This document shows positions 41,093 through 49,328 of a DNA stretch of 64,000 bases, piece after piece. The first letter of the stretch is position 1. Each line of letters starts with the position of its first letter. Position numbers and translations under genes: made by a program. The notes below the pieces were generated by a model. It was not told where the DNA came from, did no database searches, and saw only the letters and a program-made list of their open reading frames with translations. The DNA is from Streptomyces abyssomicinicus (lineage in GTDB: Bacteria > Actinomycetota > Actinomycetes > Streptomycetales > Streptomycetaceae): NCBI RefSeq assembly GCF_008974245.1, contig NZ_BBZI01000012.1, positions 310,001-374,000 of the forward strand, written 5' to 3'.

Positions 41093-43246
41093 GTGAGCAG
41101 CGAAGAGACCCCTGGGGAGGGCGGCGCGCAGGGTGCGCCGCCCGAGCAGCTCGCGCTGATCCGGGAGAGCGTGCGCGAGGCGAAGGAGAAGGCGCCCCGG
41201 GCCAAGCCGCGGACCTGGCGTGGCGCCGCCGTCGCGGAACGCCTCCCCGTCGCCCGCGTCCTCGTCGACAAGGGTGTCCTGCACCTCGACCGCTACTTCG
41301 ACTACGCCGTCCCGGCGGAGCTGGACGCCGACGCGCGTCCCGGTGTCCGCGTCCGGGTCCGCTTCGGCGCCGGCCGCAACCGTGTGCGCGGCGGCCGGCG
41401 CGAGGGCGGCGGCCTGGTCGACGGCTTCATCGTGGAACGGCTCGCCGAGTCCGACTACAGCGGCCCCCTCGCCGCCCTCGCCCAGGTGGTGTCGCCCGAG
41501 CCGGTCCTCGGCCCCGACCTGCTCGCGCTGTGCCGCGCCGTCGCCGACCGCTACGCCGGCAGCCTCGCCGACGTGCTGCAGCTCGCCGTCCCGCCCCGCA
41601 ACGCCAAGGCGGAGGGCGCCCCGTCGCCGGAGCCGCTGCCGCCGCCCCCGGCGCCCGCCCCCGGTCCGTGGAGCCGCTACGAGCAGGGGCCGGCGTTCCT
41701 GGAGAGCCTGGCCGCCGGCGGCGCCCCGCGGGCCGTCTGGAACGCTCTGCCCGGCCCCGCCTGGAGCGAGGAGATCGCCCGCGCGGTGGCCGCCACGCTG
41801 GCCTCCGGCCGGGGCGCGCTGGTCGTCGTCCCCGACGGCCGCACCGCCGCCCGCGTCGACGCCGCCCTCGCCGCCCTGCTGGGCGAGGGCCGCCACGTCC
41901 TGCTCACCGCCGACGCCGGGCCGCAGAAGCGGTACCGGCAGTGGCTCGCCGTGCGGCGCGGCGCGGTGCGCGCGGTGGTCGGCACCCGGGCCGCCATGTT
42001 CGCCCCGGTCCGCGACCCCGGCCTGGTCGTGATCTGGGACGACGGCGACGACAGCCACAGCGAGCCGCACGCGCCCCAGCCGCACGCCCGCGAGGTGCTG
42101 GAACTGCGGGCCACGCACCACCGCTGCGGGTTCCTGCTCGGGGCGTGGAGCACCACGGTGGAGGCCGCGCAGCTCGTGGAGAGCGGCTGGGCGCGGCCGC
42201 TGGTGGCGGACCGGGCGCTGGTGCGGGCCGCCGCGCCACTGGTGCGGACCGTGGGCGACCAGGACCTCGCCCGTGACGAGGCGGCGCGGGTCGCCCGGCT
42301 GCCCACCCTGGCCTGGCAGGCCGCCCGCGAGGGGCTGCGGCACGGGCCGGTGCTGGTGCAGGTGCCGCGGCGCGGCTACTTGCCCCGGCTGGCCTGCGCG
42401 GGCTGCCGGGCGCCCGCGCGCTGCAGGCACTGCGCGGGCCCCCTGGAGGGGCAGGACGAGACCCGGCTGGCCTGCGGCTGGTGCGGGCGCGCCGAGCCGG
42501 AGTGGCGCTGCCCGGAGTGCGGGGCGTTCCGGCTGCGCGCCAGCGTCGTGGGGGCCCGGCGGACCGCCGAGGAACTGGGGCGGGCGTTCCCCTCCGTGCC
42601 GGTGCGCACCTCCGGGCGCGAGCAGGTGCTGGACACCGTGCCGGGGACGCCGGCGCTGGTGGTGTCCACGCCGGGGGCCGAACCGGTGGCCGAGGGCGGC
42701 TACGCGGCCGCGCTGCTGCTCGACGGCTGGGCCATGCTGGGGCGCCAGGACCTGCGCTCCGACGAGGAGGCGCTGCGGCGGTGGATCGCGGCCGCGGCGC
42801 TGGTGCGGGGGCAGGAGGCCGGGGGAGCGGTCGTGGTGGTCGCCGAGCCGACGCTGCGGCCGGTGCAGGCGCTGGTGCGGTGGGACCCGGTGGGGCACGC
42901 GCTGCGTGAACTGTCCGAACGGGCCGAGCTCGGGTTTCCGCCGGTGTCGCGGATGGCGGCGGTGTCCGGGCCGCCGGAGGCGGTCGCGGAGTTCCTCACG
43001 GGGGCGGAGCTGCCGGCCGAGGCGGAGGTGCTGGGGCCGGTGCCGCTGCCGGTCACTCCCGCGGGGCGGGCGGTGCGGCGGGGGGCGCCGCCGCCGGGGG
43101 AGATCTGGGAGCGGGCCCTCGTCCGGGTGCCGCCCGGGCGGGGGGCGGTGCTCGCCACCGCCCTCAAGACCGCCCAGGCCGCCCGCATGGCCCGCGGCGG
43201 CGCCACCCCCGTCCGCCTCCGCATCGACCCCCCGGACATCGGCTGA
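41093..43246 (+). CDS. priA: Primosomal protein N' (PriA), helicase-deficient actinobacterial form
   Basis: A 717-residue PriA homologue. The N-terminal DNA-binding domain (RLPVARVLVDKGVLHLDRYFDYAVP) is clear, and the eight zinc-site cysteines remain (ACAGC, CRHC, CGWC, CPEC, about residues 440-485). The Walker A region reads LPGPAWSEEIARAVA in place of GxxGxGKT, and DEAH is replaced by IWDDGDDSHSEP, so ATP-driven unwinding is unlikely. This loss is established for Actinobacteria and not specific to this strain. It may keep a replisome-loading role at forks. GTG 41093 is chosen by context; the frame is open back to 41012 over the terminator. Confidence 0.93.
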   Translation: MSSEETPGEGGAQGAPPEQLALIRESVREAKEKAPRAKPRTWRGAAVAERLPVARVLVDKGVLHLDRYFDYAVPAELDADARPGVRVRVRFGAGRNRVRGGRREGGGLVDGFIVERLAESDYSGPLAALAQVVSPEPVLGPDLLALCRAVADRYAGSLADVLQLAVPPRNAKAEGAPSPEPLPPPPAPAPGPWSRYEQGPAFLESLAAGGAPRAVWNALPGPAWSEEIARAVAATLASGRGALVVVPDGRTAARVDAALAALLGEGRHVLLTADAGPQKRYRQWLAVRRGAVRAVVGTRAAMFAPVRDPGLVVIWDDGDDSHSEPHAPQPHAREVLELRATHHRCGFLLGAWSTTVEAAQLVESGWARPLVADRALVRAAAPLVRTVGDQDLARDEAARVARLPTLAWQAAREGLRHGPVLVQVPRRGYLPRLACAGCRAPARCRHCAGPLEGQDETRLACGWCGRAEPEWRCPECGAFRLRASVVGARRTAEELGRAFPSVPVRTSGREQVLDTVPGTPALVVSTPGAEPVAEGGYAAALLLDGWAMLGRQDLRSDEEALRRWIAAAALVRGQEAGGAVVVVAEPTLRPVQALVRWDPVGHALRELSERAELGFPPVSRMAAVSGPPEAVAEFLTGAELPAEAEVLGPVPLPVTPAGRAVRRGAPPPGEIWERALVRVPPGRGAVLATALKTAQAARMARGGATPVRLRIDPPDIG

Positions 43247-43353
43247 CCCGCGCCGCCTGGCCCCCGCGGTACCGCCCGGCCGTTCCACCGCGCGGTGCGC
43301 AGCCCAGGTCCTCCCGTGCTGCGGGCAATCGTGCCGCTGGGGCGATGGTGGTG

Positions 43354-43386
43354 CCCCCTGCTCGAGCGAAGTCGAGAGCTTGGGGG
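43354..43386 (+). repeat. REP-like element, copy 1
   Basis: The element reads CCCCCTGCTCGAGCG, then AAGTCGAGAGCTTGGGGG. It is itself an imperfect palindrome (CTCGA...TCGAG inside CCCCC...GGGGG). From memory, this TGCTCGAGCGAAG...GAGAGCTTGGG motif is common in Streptomyces intergenic regions. Confidence 0.7.
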
Positions 43387-43632
43387 CTTGGGAAGGGGGC
43401 AGGTCGGGGGATGAACAGTGCTGTCCGCCCGGGCCCGGGCTTGGGCGCGCCGCTGTGAGGTTACGTGTGTACGCCACCGCGGGCTTGCGCGTGGTGGAGG
43501 GGAACCGCTTGCCGCGGAGGCTGGGGCCTGCGCCCGCCCGTGCCGCCCCCTGGGCGGCCCAGCCGCCCGCAGGGGCAGGGGGGTAGGCCTGCGCCCGCCC
43601 TCCCCTGCGCCCGCAGGGGGTGAGGCGTGCGT

Positions 43633-43670
43633 CCCCCCTCGCCCAAGGTCTCGGCTCGTTCGAGCAGGGG
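43633..43670 (-). repeat. REP-like element, copy 2, inverted
   Basis: The minus strand reads CCCCTGCTCGAACGAG, then CCGAGACCTTGGGCGAGG. It agrees with copy 1 over most of 30 bases with one deletion and a few substitutions, and it faces copy 1 across about 250 bp. Confidence 0.65.
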
Positions 43671-43741
43671 ACCCGTTGACCTCTGGTGGCCCGGCCGCCC
43701 GCAGGTCGGGAGGGGCGGCCGGGCACGGGGTGTCGGTGCGG

Positions 43742-44239
43742 TCAGGTGCCGTTGCGCGGCGAAGGGAAGGGGGTGGGGCGGTCGGGGAGGGGCTGGCGGG
43801 CCGCCGGGACCGTGGGGACGGCGGGCGGGTCGCCCTGCGCGGAGGGCTGCTGCCGGGCCTGACGCTCCGCCTCGGCCGCCGCCTGCTGCGCCGCCCGCCG
43901 CGCCCCGTACCGCCGGTGCACCGCCTGCTTGGTGACCCCCAGCGCGGAGCCCACCGCGTCCCACGAGAACCCCAGCGACCGGTCGAAGTCGACCGCCGCC
44001 GTGACCAGCGTCTCGACACTGTCGCGCAGCTCCTGCGCGAGACGGACCGTCGGCGCCGGCGCCCGTCCGTAGACGACGAATCCGGCGGAGGAACCCGTGC
44101 GCCGCGGGCGGTAGACGTTCCCGAGCTGGGCGGTGAGCGTACGCAGCGCGTCCACCTGCCGGCGGACCCGCTCGATGTCCCGTACCAGCAGGTGCAGGCT
44201 GGCCCGAGCCTGGGCGTCGTGGGTTGCGTGGTCGGCCAT
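43742..44239 (-). CDS. Small helix-turn-helix protein
   Basis: A 165-residue protein with a helical N-terminus (ARASLHLLVRDIERVRRQVDALRTLTAQLG), a central HTH (SLGFSWDAVGSALGVTKQAVHRRYG, about residues 103-128) and a Gln/Ala/Pro-rich tail. The HTH resembles sigma-70 region 4 or Trp-repressor-like folds; no ligand domain is present. The ATG at 44239 is preferred over TTG 44245 because GAGAGG lies 7 nt upstream. It is divergent from fmt and convergent with priA. I do not know its regulon. Confidence 0.8.
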   Translation of the reverse strand: MADHATHDAQARASLHLLVRDIERVRRQVDALRTLTAQLGNVYRPRRTGSSAGFVVYGRAPAPTVRLAQELRDSVETLVTAAVDFDRSLGFSWDAVGSALGVTKQAVHRRYGARRAAQQAAAEAERQARQQPSAQGDPPAVPTVPAARQPLPDRPTPFPSPRNGT

Positions 44240-44484
44240 GAACAAGCCTCTCGAACCGGCGATGAAAGGATCGGCCGCGGCGATGGCGGCCCGTTGTGGT
44301 CAACTCTCCTTTGACCAACGCGCCCGACCCCCGGGGGGTCACGGTCGCGGGGGCGCTCGGTGCCCGCCGCGCGCCCTGGAGGCGCCGCACACGCGGTCGC
44401 CCCACCGCGTCGCCCGGGACCTCCCGCGGCCTCCTAGACTGGTGCGCCGCCCGCATCCCCGCCCCGAGAGGCCCTACGCCACCC

Positions 44485-45417
44485 ATGAAGCTCGTCTTCG
44501 CAGGCACCCCCGAGGTCGCCCTCCCCGCCCTGGACGCACTGATCGCCTCCGGACGGCACGAGGTGGCCGCCGTCGTCACCCGTCCCGACGCGCCCGCGGG
44601 GCGGGGCCGCCGGCTGGTGGCGAGCCCGGTGGCCGAGCGGGCCGAGGAGGCCGGCATCGAGGTGCTCAAGCCCGCCTCCCCGCGCGACGAGGCGTTCCTC
44701 GCCCGGCTGCGGGAGATCGCCCCGGACTGCTGCCCGGTGGTGGCCTACGGCGCCCTGCTGCCCCGCGTCGCCCTCGACGTCCCCGCCCACGGCTGGGTGA
44801 ACCTGCACTTCTCGCTGCTGCCGGCCTGGCGCGGCGCCGCCCCCGTGCAGCACGCCGTGATGGCCGGCGACGAGATCAGCGGTGCCTCCACCTTCCTGAT
44901 CGAGGAGGGCCTGGACTCCGGCCCGGTCTACGGCACCCTCACGGAGCAGGTCCGCCCCACCGACACCGCCGGAGACCTGCTCACCCGGCTCTCGCTGGCC
45001 GGCGCCGGACTGCTGGCCGCCACCATGGACGGCATCGAGGACGGCGCCCTCGAGCCGGTCCCGCAGCCCGCGGACGGCATCAGCCTGGCACCGAAGATCA
45101 CGGTGGAGAACGCGCGCGTCGACTGGGCAGCCCCCGCCCTGCGCGTGGACCGGGTGGTGCGCGGCTGCAACCCCGCGCCCGGTGCCTGGACCACCTTCCG
45201 CGGCGAGCGGCTGAAGCTGACCCAGGTCGCCCTCGTCGCCGACCGGACCGACCTGGCGCCCGGCGAGATCGCGGCCGCCAAGAACAACGTGTACGTCGGG
45301 ACCGGCTCGCACGCCGTCGAGCTGGTGTGGGTGCGCCCCCAGGGCAAGAAGCCGATGCGCGCCGCCGACTGGGCGCGCGGCGCGCGGATCACGGCCGGGG
45401 AGACGCTGGGCGGCTGA
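44485..45417 (+). CDS. fmt: Methionyl-tRNA formyltransferase
   Basis: A 310-residue enzyme that formylates initiator Met-tRNA using 10-formyl-THF. Catalytic residues are seen in NLHFSLLPAWRGAAPVQHAVMAGD (Asn, His) and EEGLDSGPVYG (Asp). The C-terminal OB domain starts near residue 205. ATG 44485 gives the family N-terminus KLVFAGTPEVALPALDAL. It heads a likely fmt-rsmB cluster, though 222 bp including a tandem repeat separate the two. def is not in the window. Confidence 0.95.
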   Translation: MKLVFAGTPEVALPALDALIASGRHEVAAVVTRPDAPAGRGRRLVASPVAERAEEAGIEVLKPASPRDEAFLARLREIAPDCCPVVAYGALLPRVALDVPAHGWVNLHFSLLPAWRGAAPVQHAVMAGDEISGASTFLIEEGLDSGPVYGTLTEQVRPTDTAGDLLTRLSLAGAGLLAATMDGIEDGALEPVPQPADGISLAPKITVENARVDWAAPALRVDRVVRGCNPAPGAWTTFRGERLKLTQVALVADRTDLAPGEIAAAKNNVYVGTGSHAVELVWVRPQGKKPMRAADWARGARITAGETLGG

Positions 45418-45516
45418 GACCGGGCCGGGGCCGGGGCGGGCGGGGGCCGGGCGGGGCGGCACCGGCGGGACGTAGTCTGGGGAGGTATCACCCCTTCCTC
45501 GAAGCCCTGAAGCGTC

Positions 45517-45597
45517 GAGCCCCGAGCCCGAGTCCCGCCCGAGCCTTGAGCCCAGCCCCGAGCCTTGAGCCCCGAGCCTTGAGCCCCGAGCCCCGAT
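45517..45597. repeat. 14-bp tandem repeat between fmt and rsmB
   Basis: Two perfect head-to-tail copies of GAGCCTTGAGCCCC at 45560-45573 and 45574-45587 are flanked by degenerate copies (for example 45541-45559 with a 5-bp insertion, and GAGCCCCGATG after). The array lies in non-coding DNA 43 bp upstream of rsmB. Confidence 0.8.
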
Positions 45598-45639
45598 GTC
45601 TTCGAAGCCTCGATCTCTGCGATCCGGAGCACCTTTTTC

Positions 45640-47070
45640 GTGAGCGACCCCTCCCGCCGGCCCCGCAAACCGGCCAAGCCGTACCGCCGGCCCCAGAAGG
45701 ACCCGGTCCGCATCCTCGCCTTCGAGGCGCTGCGCGCCGTCGACGAGCGGGACGCGTACGCCAACCTGGTCCTGCCGCCGCTGCTGCGCAAGGCCCGGGA
45801 GAAGGACGGCTTCGAGGGCAGGGACGCCGCTCTCGCCACCGAACTGGTCTACGGCACTTTGCGCCGCCAGGGCACCTACGACGCGATCATCGCCGACTGC
45901 GTCGACCGGCCGCTGCGCGAGGTGGACCCGCCGGTGCTCGACGTGCTCGCGCTCGGCGCGCACCAGCTGCTCGGCACCCGGATCCCGCCGCACGCCGCGG
46001 TCTCGGCCACCGTCGAGCTGGCCCGGGTGGTGCTCGGCGACGGCCGGGCCAAGTTCGTCAACGCGGTCCTGCGCAAGATCGCGCGGCAGGACCTGGACGG
46101 CTGGCTGGAGCGGGTCGCCCCGCCCTACGACGAGGACCCCGAGGACCACCTCGCGGTGGTCCACTCCCACCCGCGCTGGGTGGTCTCCTCGCTGTGGGAC
46201 GCGCTCGGCGGCGGCCGGGCCGGAGTGGAGGAACTGCTGGCCGCGGACAACGAGCGGCCCGAGGTGACACTGGTGGCGCGCCCCGGGCGGGCCACCGCCG
46301 CGGAGCTGCTGGAGTCGCTGGGCGAGGACGCCGCGGCGCCCGGGCGCTGGTCCCCGTACGCGGTCCGGCTCACCGAGGGCGGCGAGCCCGGCGCGGTCGA
46401 GGCGGTCCGCGAGGGCCGGGCCGGCGTCCAGGACGAGGGCAGCCAGCTGGTCGCCCTGGCCCTGGCCAACGCGCCGCTGGAGGGCCCCGACAAGGCGTGG
46501 CTGGACGGCTGCGCGGGTCCCGGCGGCAAGGCCGCGCTGCTCGCCGGACTGGCCGCCGGGCGCGGCGCCGTGCTGCTCGCCTCCGAGAAGCAGCCGCACC
46601 GCGCCGGACTGGTGGCGCGGGCCCTGGAGGGCAACCCCGGTCCGTACCAGGTGATCGCCGCCGACGGGACGCGGCCGCCGTGGCGGCCCGGCTCCTTCGA
46701 CCGGGTGCTGATGGACGTGCCGTGCACCGGCCTGGGCGCGCTGCGGCGCCGGCCGGAGGCGCGGTGGCGGCGCAGGCCCGAGGACCTGGACGGGTTCGCC
46801 CCGCTGCAGCGGGCGCTGCTGCGGACCGCGCTGGACTCGGTGCGGGTCGGCGGCGTCGTCGGCTACGTGACCTGCTCGCCGCACCTGGCCGAGACCCGTG
46901 CCGTCGTCGACGACGTCCTCAAGCAGCGCGACGGCGAGGCGGAACTGCTCGACGCGCGGCCCCTGCTGCCCGGCGTGCCGGACCTCGGCGACGGGCCCGA
47001 CGTGCAGCTCTGGCCGCATCTGCACGGCACCGACGCCATGTACCTGGCACTCGTGCGCCGCCTCGCGTGA
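45640..47070 (+). CDS. rsmB: 16S rRNA (cytosine-C5) methyltransferase RsmB
   Basis: A 476-residue enzyme that methylates C967 (E. coli numbering) of 16S rRNA. It has a basic N-terminus (RRPRKPAKPYRRPQK), a NusB-like RNA-binding domain (about 25-160) and an SAM-dependent methyltransferase domain. The SAM motif is DGCAGPGGKAALLAGLA. The two catalytic-site cysteines are in MDVPCTGLGALRRRPE and YVTCSPHLAETRAVV. GTG 45640 follows CCGGAG with a 10-nt gap. It is followed by rpe after 109 bp and a GC-rich stem. Confidence 0.95.
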   Translation: MSDPSRRPRKPAKPYRRPQKDPVRILAFEALRAVDERDAYANLVLPPLLRKAREKDGFEGRDAALATELVYGTLRRQGTYDAIIADCVDRPLREVDPPVLDVLALGAHQLLGTRIPPHAAVSATVELARVVLGDGRAKFVNAVLRKIARQDLDGWLERVAPPYDEDPEDHLAVVHSHPRWVVSSLWDALGGGRAGVEELLAADNERPEVTLVARPGRATAAELLESLGEDAAAPGRWSPYAVRLTEGGEPGAVEAVREGRAGVQDEGSQLVALALANAPLEGPDKAWLDGCAGPGGKAALLAGLAAGRGAVLLASEKQPHRAGLVARALEGNPGPYQVIAADGTRPPWRPGSFDRVLMDVPCTGLGALRRRPEARWRRRPEDLDGFAPLQRALLRTALDSVRVGGVVGYVTCSPHLAETRAVVDDVLKQRDGEAELLDARPLLPGVPDLGDGPDVQLWPHLHGTDAMYLALVRRLA

Positions 47071-47179
47071 CGTCCGGGCGCGGGGCGCGGCCCGGACCGC
47101 GCCCCGCCCGGGTGCCCGGGCGGAAATCAGGAGGCACCCGGATGCCCCCGAAAGGTCTGCTCCATGGCAGGCTGTGGGC

Positions 47180-47866
47180 ATGGCCGTGCAGATCAACCCG
47201 AGCATCCTCTCCGCCGACTTCGCGCGTCTCGCAGACGAGGCGGAGGCTGTCGCGGGAGCCGACTGGCTCCACGTCGACGTGATGGACAACCACTTCGTGC
47301 CCAACCTGACCCTCGGCGTGCCGGTGGTCGAGTCCCTGGCGCGGGCGACCGACACTCCGCTGGACTGTCACCTGATGATCGAGCAGCCGGACCGCTGGGC
47401 CCCGCAGTACGTGGAGGCCGGGGCCGGATCCGTCACCTTCCACGTGGAGGCCGCCGCCGCGCCGGTCCGGCTGGCGCGGGAGATCCGCGCCAAGGGCGCC
47501 CGCGCCTCCATGGCGCTGCGCCCGGCCACGCCGATCGAGCCCTACGAGGACCTGCTCCCCGAGCTCGACATGCTGCTGATCATGACGGTCGAGCCGGGCT
47601 TCGGCGGCCAGGCGTTCCTCGACATCATGCTGCCGAAGATCCGCCGCACCCGTGAGCTGATCTCCAAGCACGGCCTCGAACTGTGGCTGCAGATCGACGG
47701 CGGTGTCTCGGCGTCCACCATCGAGCGCTGCGCCGAGGCGGGCGCGGACGTGTTCGTGGCGGGCTCCGCGGTGTACGGCGCCGAGGACCCGGCCGAGGCG
47801 GTCCGCGGGCTGCGGGCGCAGGCGGAATCGGCCACCGCCTCCGCGTCCTGGGCGTGCGCCCACTGA
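47180..47866 (+). CDS. rpe: Ribulose-phosphate 3-epimerase
   Basis: A 228-residue TIM-barrel enzyme interconverting ribulose 5-phosphate and xylulose 5-phosphate. Motifs NPSILSADFARLADE, HVDVMDNHFVPNLT, MTVEPGFGGQAF and QIDGGVSASTI include the metal and acid-base residues. ATG 47180 is the only start matching the family N-terminus; its ribosome site is weak. The neighbouring SorC-type regulator downstream may sense a sugar phosphate, but linkage to rpe is conjecture. Confidence 0.95.
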   Translation: MAVQINPSILSADFARLADEAEAVAGADWLHVDVMDNHFVPNLTLGVPVVESLARATDTPLDCHLMIEQPDRWAPQYVEAGAGSVTFHVEAAAAPVRLAREIRAKGARASMALRPATPIEPYEDLLPELDMLLIMTVEPGFGGQAFLDIMLPKIRRTRELISKHGLELWLQIDGGVSASTIERCAEAGADVFVAGSAVYGAEDPAEAVRGLRAQAESATASASWACAH

Positions 47867-47937
47867 GCGAAGGCCACCGCGCACGGGCGGGAGCCAGGCC
47901 AACAGAACGTGAACGACGCCCTTAGAGGCGGACCCGT

Positions 47938-47978
47938 CCTGCCACATCTGCAAGGATGGACGGCAGGTCCAAGATGTG
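47938..47978. promoter_or_regulatory. Interleaved inverted repeats upstream of the SorC-type gene
   Basis: CCTGCC (47938-47943) pairs with GGCAGG (47962-47967), and CACATCT (47943-47949) pairs with AGATGTG (47972-47978). They lie 20-60 bp before the regulator's start, where an autoregulatory operator would be expected. No footprint or consensus supports it yet. Confidence 0.4.
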
Positions 47979-47999
47979 AACAGCAGTGAGGAGAGCGCC

Positions 48000-49019
48000 G
48001 TGTCGGGTATGTCGGCGGGCCGGTCAGCCATGCGGATGGGACCCGCTGAGCTGGTGCAGGCGGCGGCCATGGCCCGCCGCTTCTACCTCGAGGGGAAATC
48101 CAAGATCCAGATCGCCGAGGAGTTCGGCGTGAGCCGCTTCAAGGTGGCGCGGGTCCTGGAGACCGCCCTCGAGAGGGACCTCGTGCGGATCGAGATCCGT
48201 GTCCCGGCCGAACTGGACGCCGAGCGCTCCGACGCGCTCCGTGCCCGGTACGGCCTGCGGCACGCCGTCGTGGTCGAGTCCCCCGCCGAGGCCCAGGACT
48301 CCCCGGACCCGGAGAACCTCGGCGAGGTCGCCGCGGACCTCCTCGGTGAGCTGGTCGACGAGGGGGACGTCCTGGGGCTGGCCTGGGGCCGGTCCACCAT
48401 CCACATGGCGGTGGCGCTCAACAAGCTGCCGCAGTGCACGGTGGTCCAGCTGACCGGCGTCTACGACGCCGGGACCGCCGAGCGCGGCTCGGTGGAGGCG
48501 GTGCGGCGCGCCGCCCAGGTGTCGGGCGGCGACGCCCACCCCATCTACGCGCCGATGCTGCTGCCCGACGCCGCCACCGCGGCCGCGCTGCGCAACCAGA
48601 CCGGAATCGCCCGGGCCTTCGAGTACTTCGACAAGGTCACCGTCGCCTGTGTCTCCATCGGCTCGTGGGACCCGGGCGTGTCCACGGTGCACGACATGCT
48701 CAGCGACGAGGAGCGGGAGCACTACGCCTCGCTGGGCGTCGCGGCGGAGATGTCGGCGCACCTCTTCGACGCGCAGGGCCGGCGGGTCGGCCGGGACCTG
48801 GGCGAACGGTGCATCACGGTGAAGGCGGAGCAGCTGCGCCGGATCCCCGAGGTGGTCGCCATCGCCGGAGGCGCCCGCAAGGGCGCCGCGATCGACGCGG
48901 TGCTGCGGTCCGGCCTGGTCACCAGCCTGGTGACCGACACCTCGGCCGCCGACTACCTGCTGACCGCGGGTCCGGCGCCCACCCCCGCCCTCAACCGGGC
49001 GGACCCGGACGGCATGTGA
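48000..49019 (+). CDS. SorC/DeoR-family sugar-responsive transcriptional regulator
   Basis: A 339-residue regulator. An N-terminal HTH (about 20-55, ARRFYLEGKSKIQIAEEFGVSRFKVARVLETAL) is followed by a sugar-phosphate-binding SorC domain (about 65-330) with DVLGLAWGRSTIHMAVAL and VVQLTGVYD. Later motifs VACVSIGSW and VAIAGGARKGAAIDAVLRSG resemble phosphosugar isomerase folds. GTG 48000 is preferred: GAGGAG lies 6 nt upstream. An earlier GTG at 47976 would add eight residues and overlaps a candidate operator. It is monocistronic and ends in a nested hairpin. Confidence 0.88.
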   Translation: MSGMSAGRSAMRMGPAELVQAAAMARRFYLEGKSKIQIAEEFGVSRFKVARVLETALERDLVRIEIRVPAELDAERSDALRARYGLRHAVVVESPAEAQDSPDPENLGEVAADLLGELVDEGDVLGLAWGRSTIHMAVALNKLPQCTVVQLTGVYDAGTAERGSVEAVRRAAQVSGGDAHPIYAPMLLPDAATAAALRNQTGIARAFEYFDKVTVACVSIGSWDPGVSTVHDMLSDEEREHYASLGVAAEMSAHLFDAQGRRVGRDLGERCITVKAEQLRRIPEVVAIAGGARKGAAIDAVLRSGLVTSLVTDTSAADYLLTAGPAPTPALNRADPDGM

Positions 49020-49035
49020 CGTCCTCCCGTCCCGT

Positions 49036-49098
49036 CCGGAGAACCCGGTCGGTGTTCCGACGGCCCGCGCTCCGGCGCGGGCCGTTCGCGTTCTCCGG
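49036..49098 (+). terminator. Nested hairpin after the SorC-type regulator
   Basis: An outer 9-bp stem CCGGAGAAC/GTTCTCCGG (49036-49044, 49090-49098) encloses an 11-bp inner hairpin (49060-49070, 49075-49085, ACGGCCCGCGC type, loop TCCG). It starts 17 bp after the stop. Confidence 0.7.
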
Positions 49099-49186
49099 GG
49101 CGGCCGCCGCTACCCCGGCCGAAGCGGATCCATTCCCCCCGCGGCGGGTTGGCGACTTTGGGCCAGCACCGCCCGGAAGGCGCATT

Positions 49187-49223
49187 CCATTCTTGTGCAG
49201 TCATGCACATGATCGAAGAATGG
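49187..49223. promoter_or_regulatory. Nested palindrome upstream of the secreted protease
   Basis: CCATTCTT (49187-49194) pairs with AAGAATGG (49216-49223); inside lies TGTGCA-GTCA-TGCACA (49194-49209). It is in the 309-bp gap between the SorC-type gene and the protease, 106 bp before the protease start. It may be a double operator or a leader hairpin. Confidence 0.45.
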
Positions 49224-49328
49224 CCCGGTTGCCGGGCCCAAGACTGCCCGGCTTCGGCGTTCCGTCACTCAGCACGACTGCAGCAAGTCGGGGCGGGAGA
49301 TCCCCGCCGCACGTGGGATGGAGACCTG

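Larger units (their letters stand above)
43247..43741. other. 495-bp gene-free stretch with dispersed-repeat features
   Basis: No gene is supported. The stretch contains an inverted pair of REP-like elements (43354-43386 and 43633-43670). Between them are two direct copies of CCTGCGCCCGCCC (about 43527 and 43586), the palindrome-rich blocks CCCTGGGCGGCCCAGCCGCCCGC, and GCGGGCTTGCGCGTGG. The structure suggests a composite, non-coding mobile or repetitive element between priA and the small HTH gene. Confidence 0.55.

Noticed and set aside
44240..44484. A promoter from the TAGACT hexamer at 44435 for fmt
   Set aside because: The 17-18 bp upstream position reads GCCCGG, not a -35. The same hexamer before rpsD (10628) and metK (39673) also lacks one, so it was not annotated.
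49149..49328. An N-terminal extension of the S8 protease from 49149
   Set aside because: It would put 60 non-conserved residues before the signal peptide; the TTG at 49329 has a proper ribosome site.
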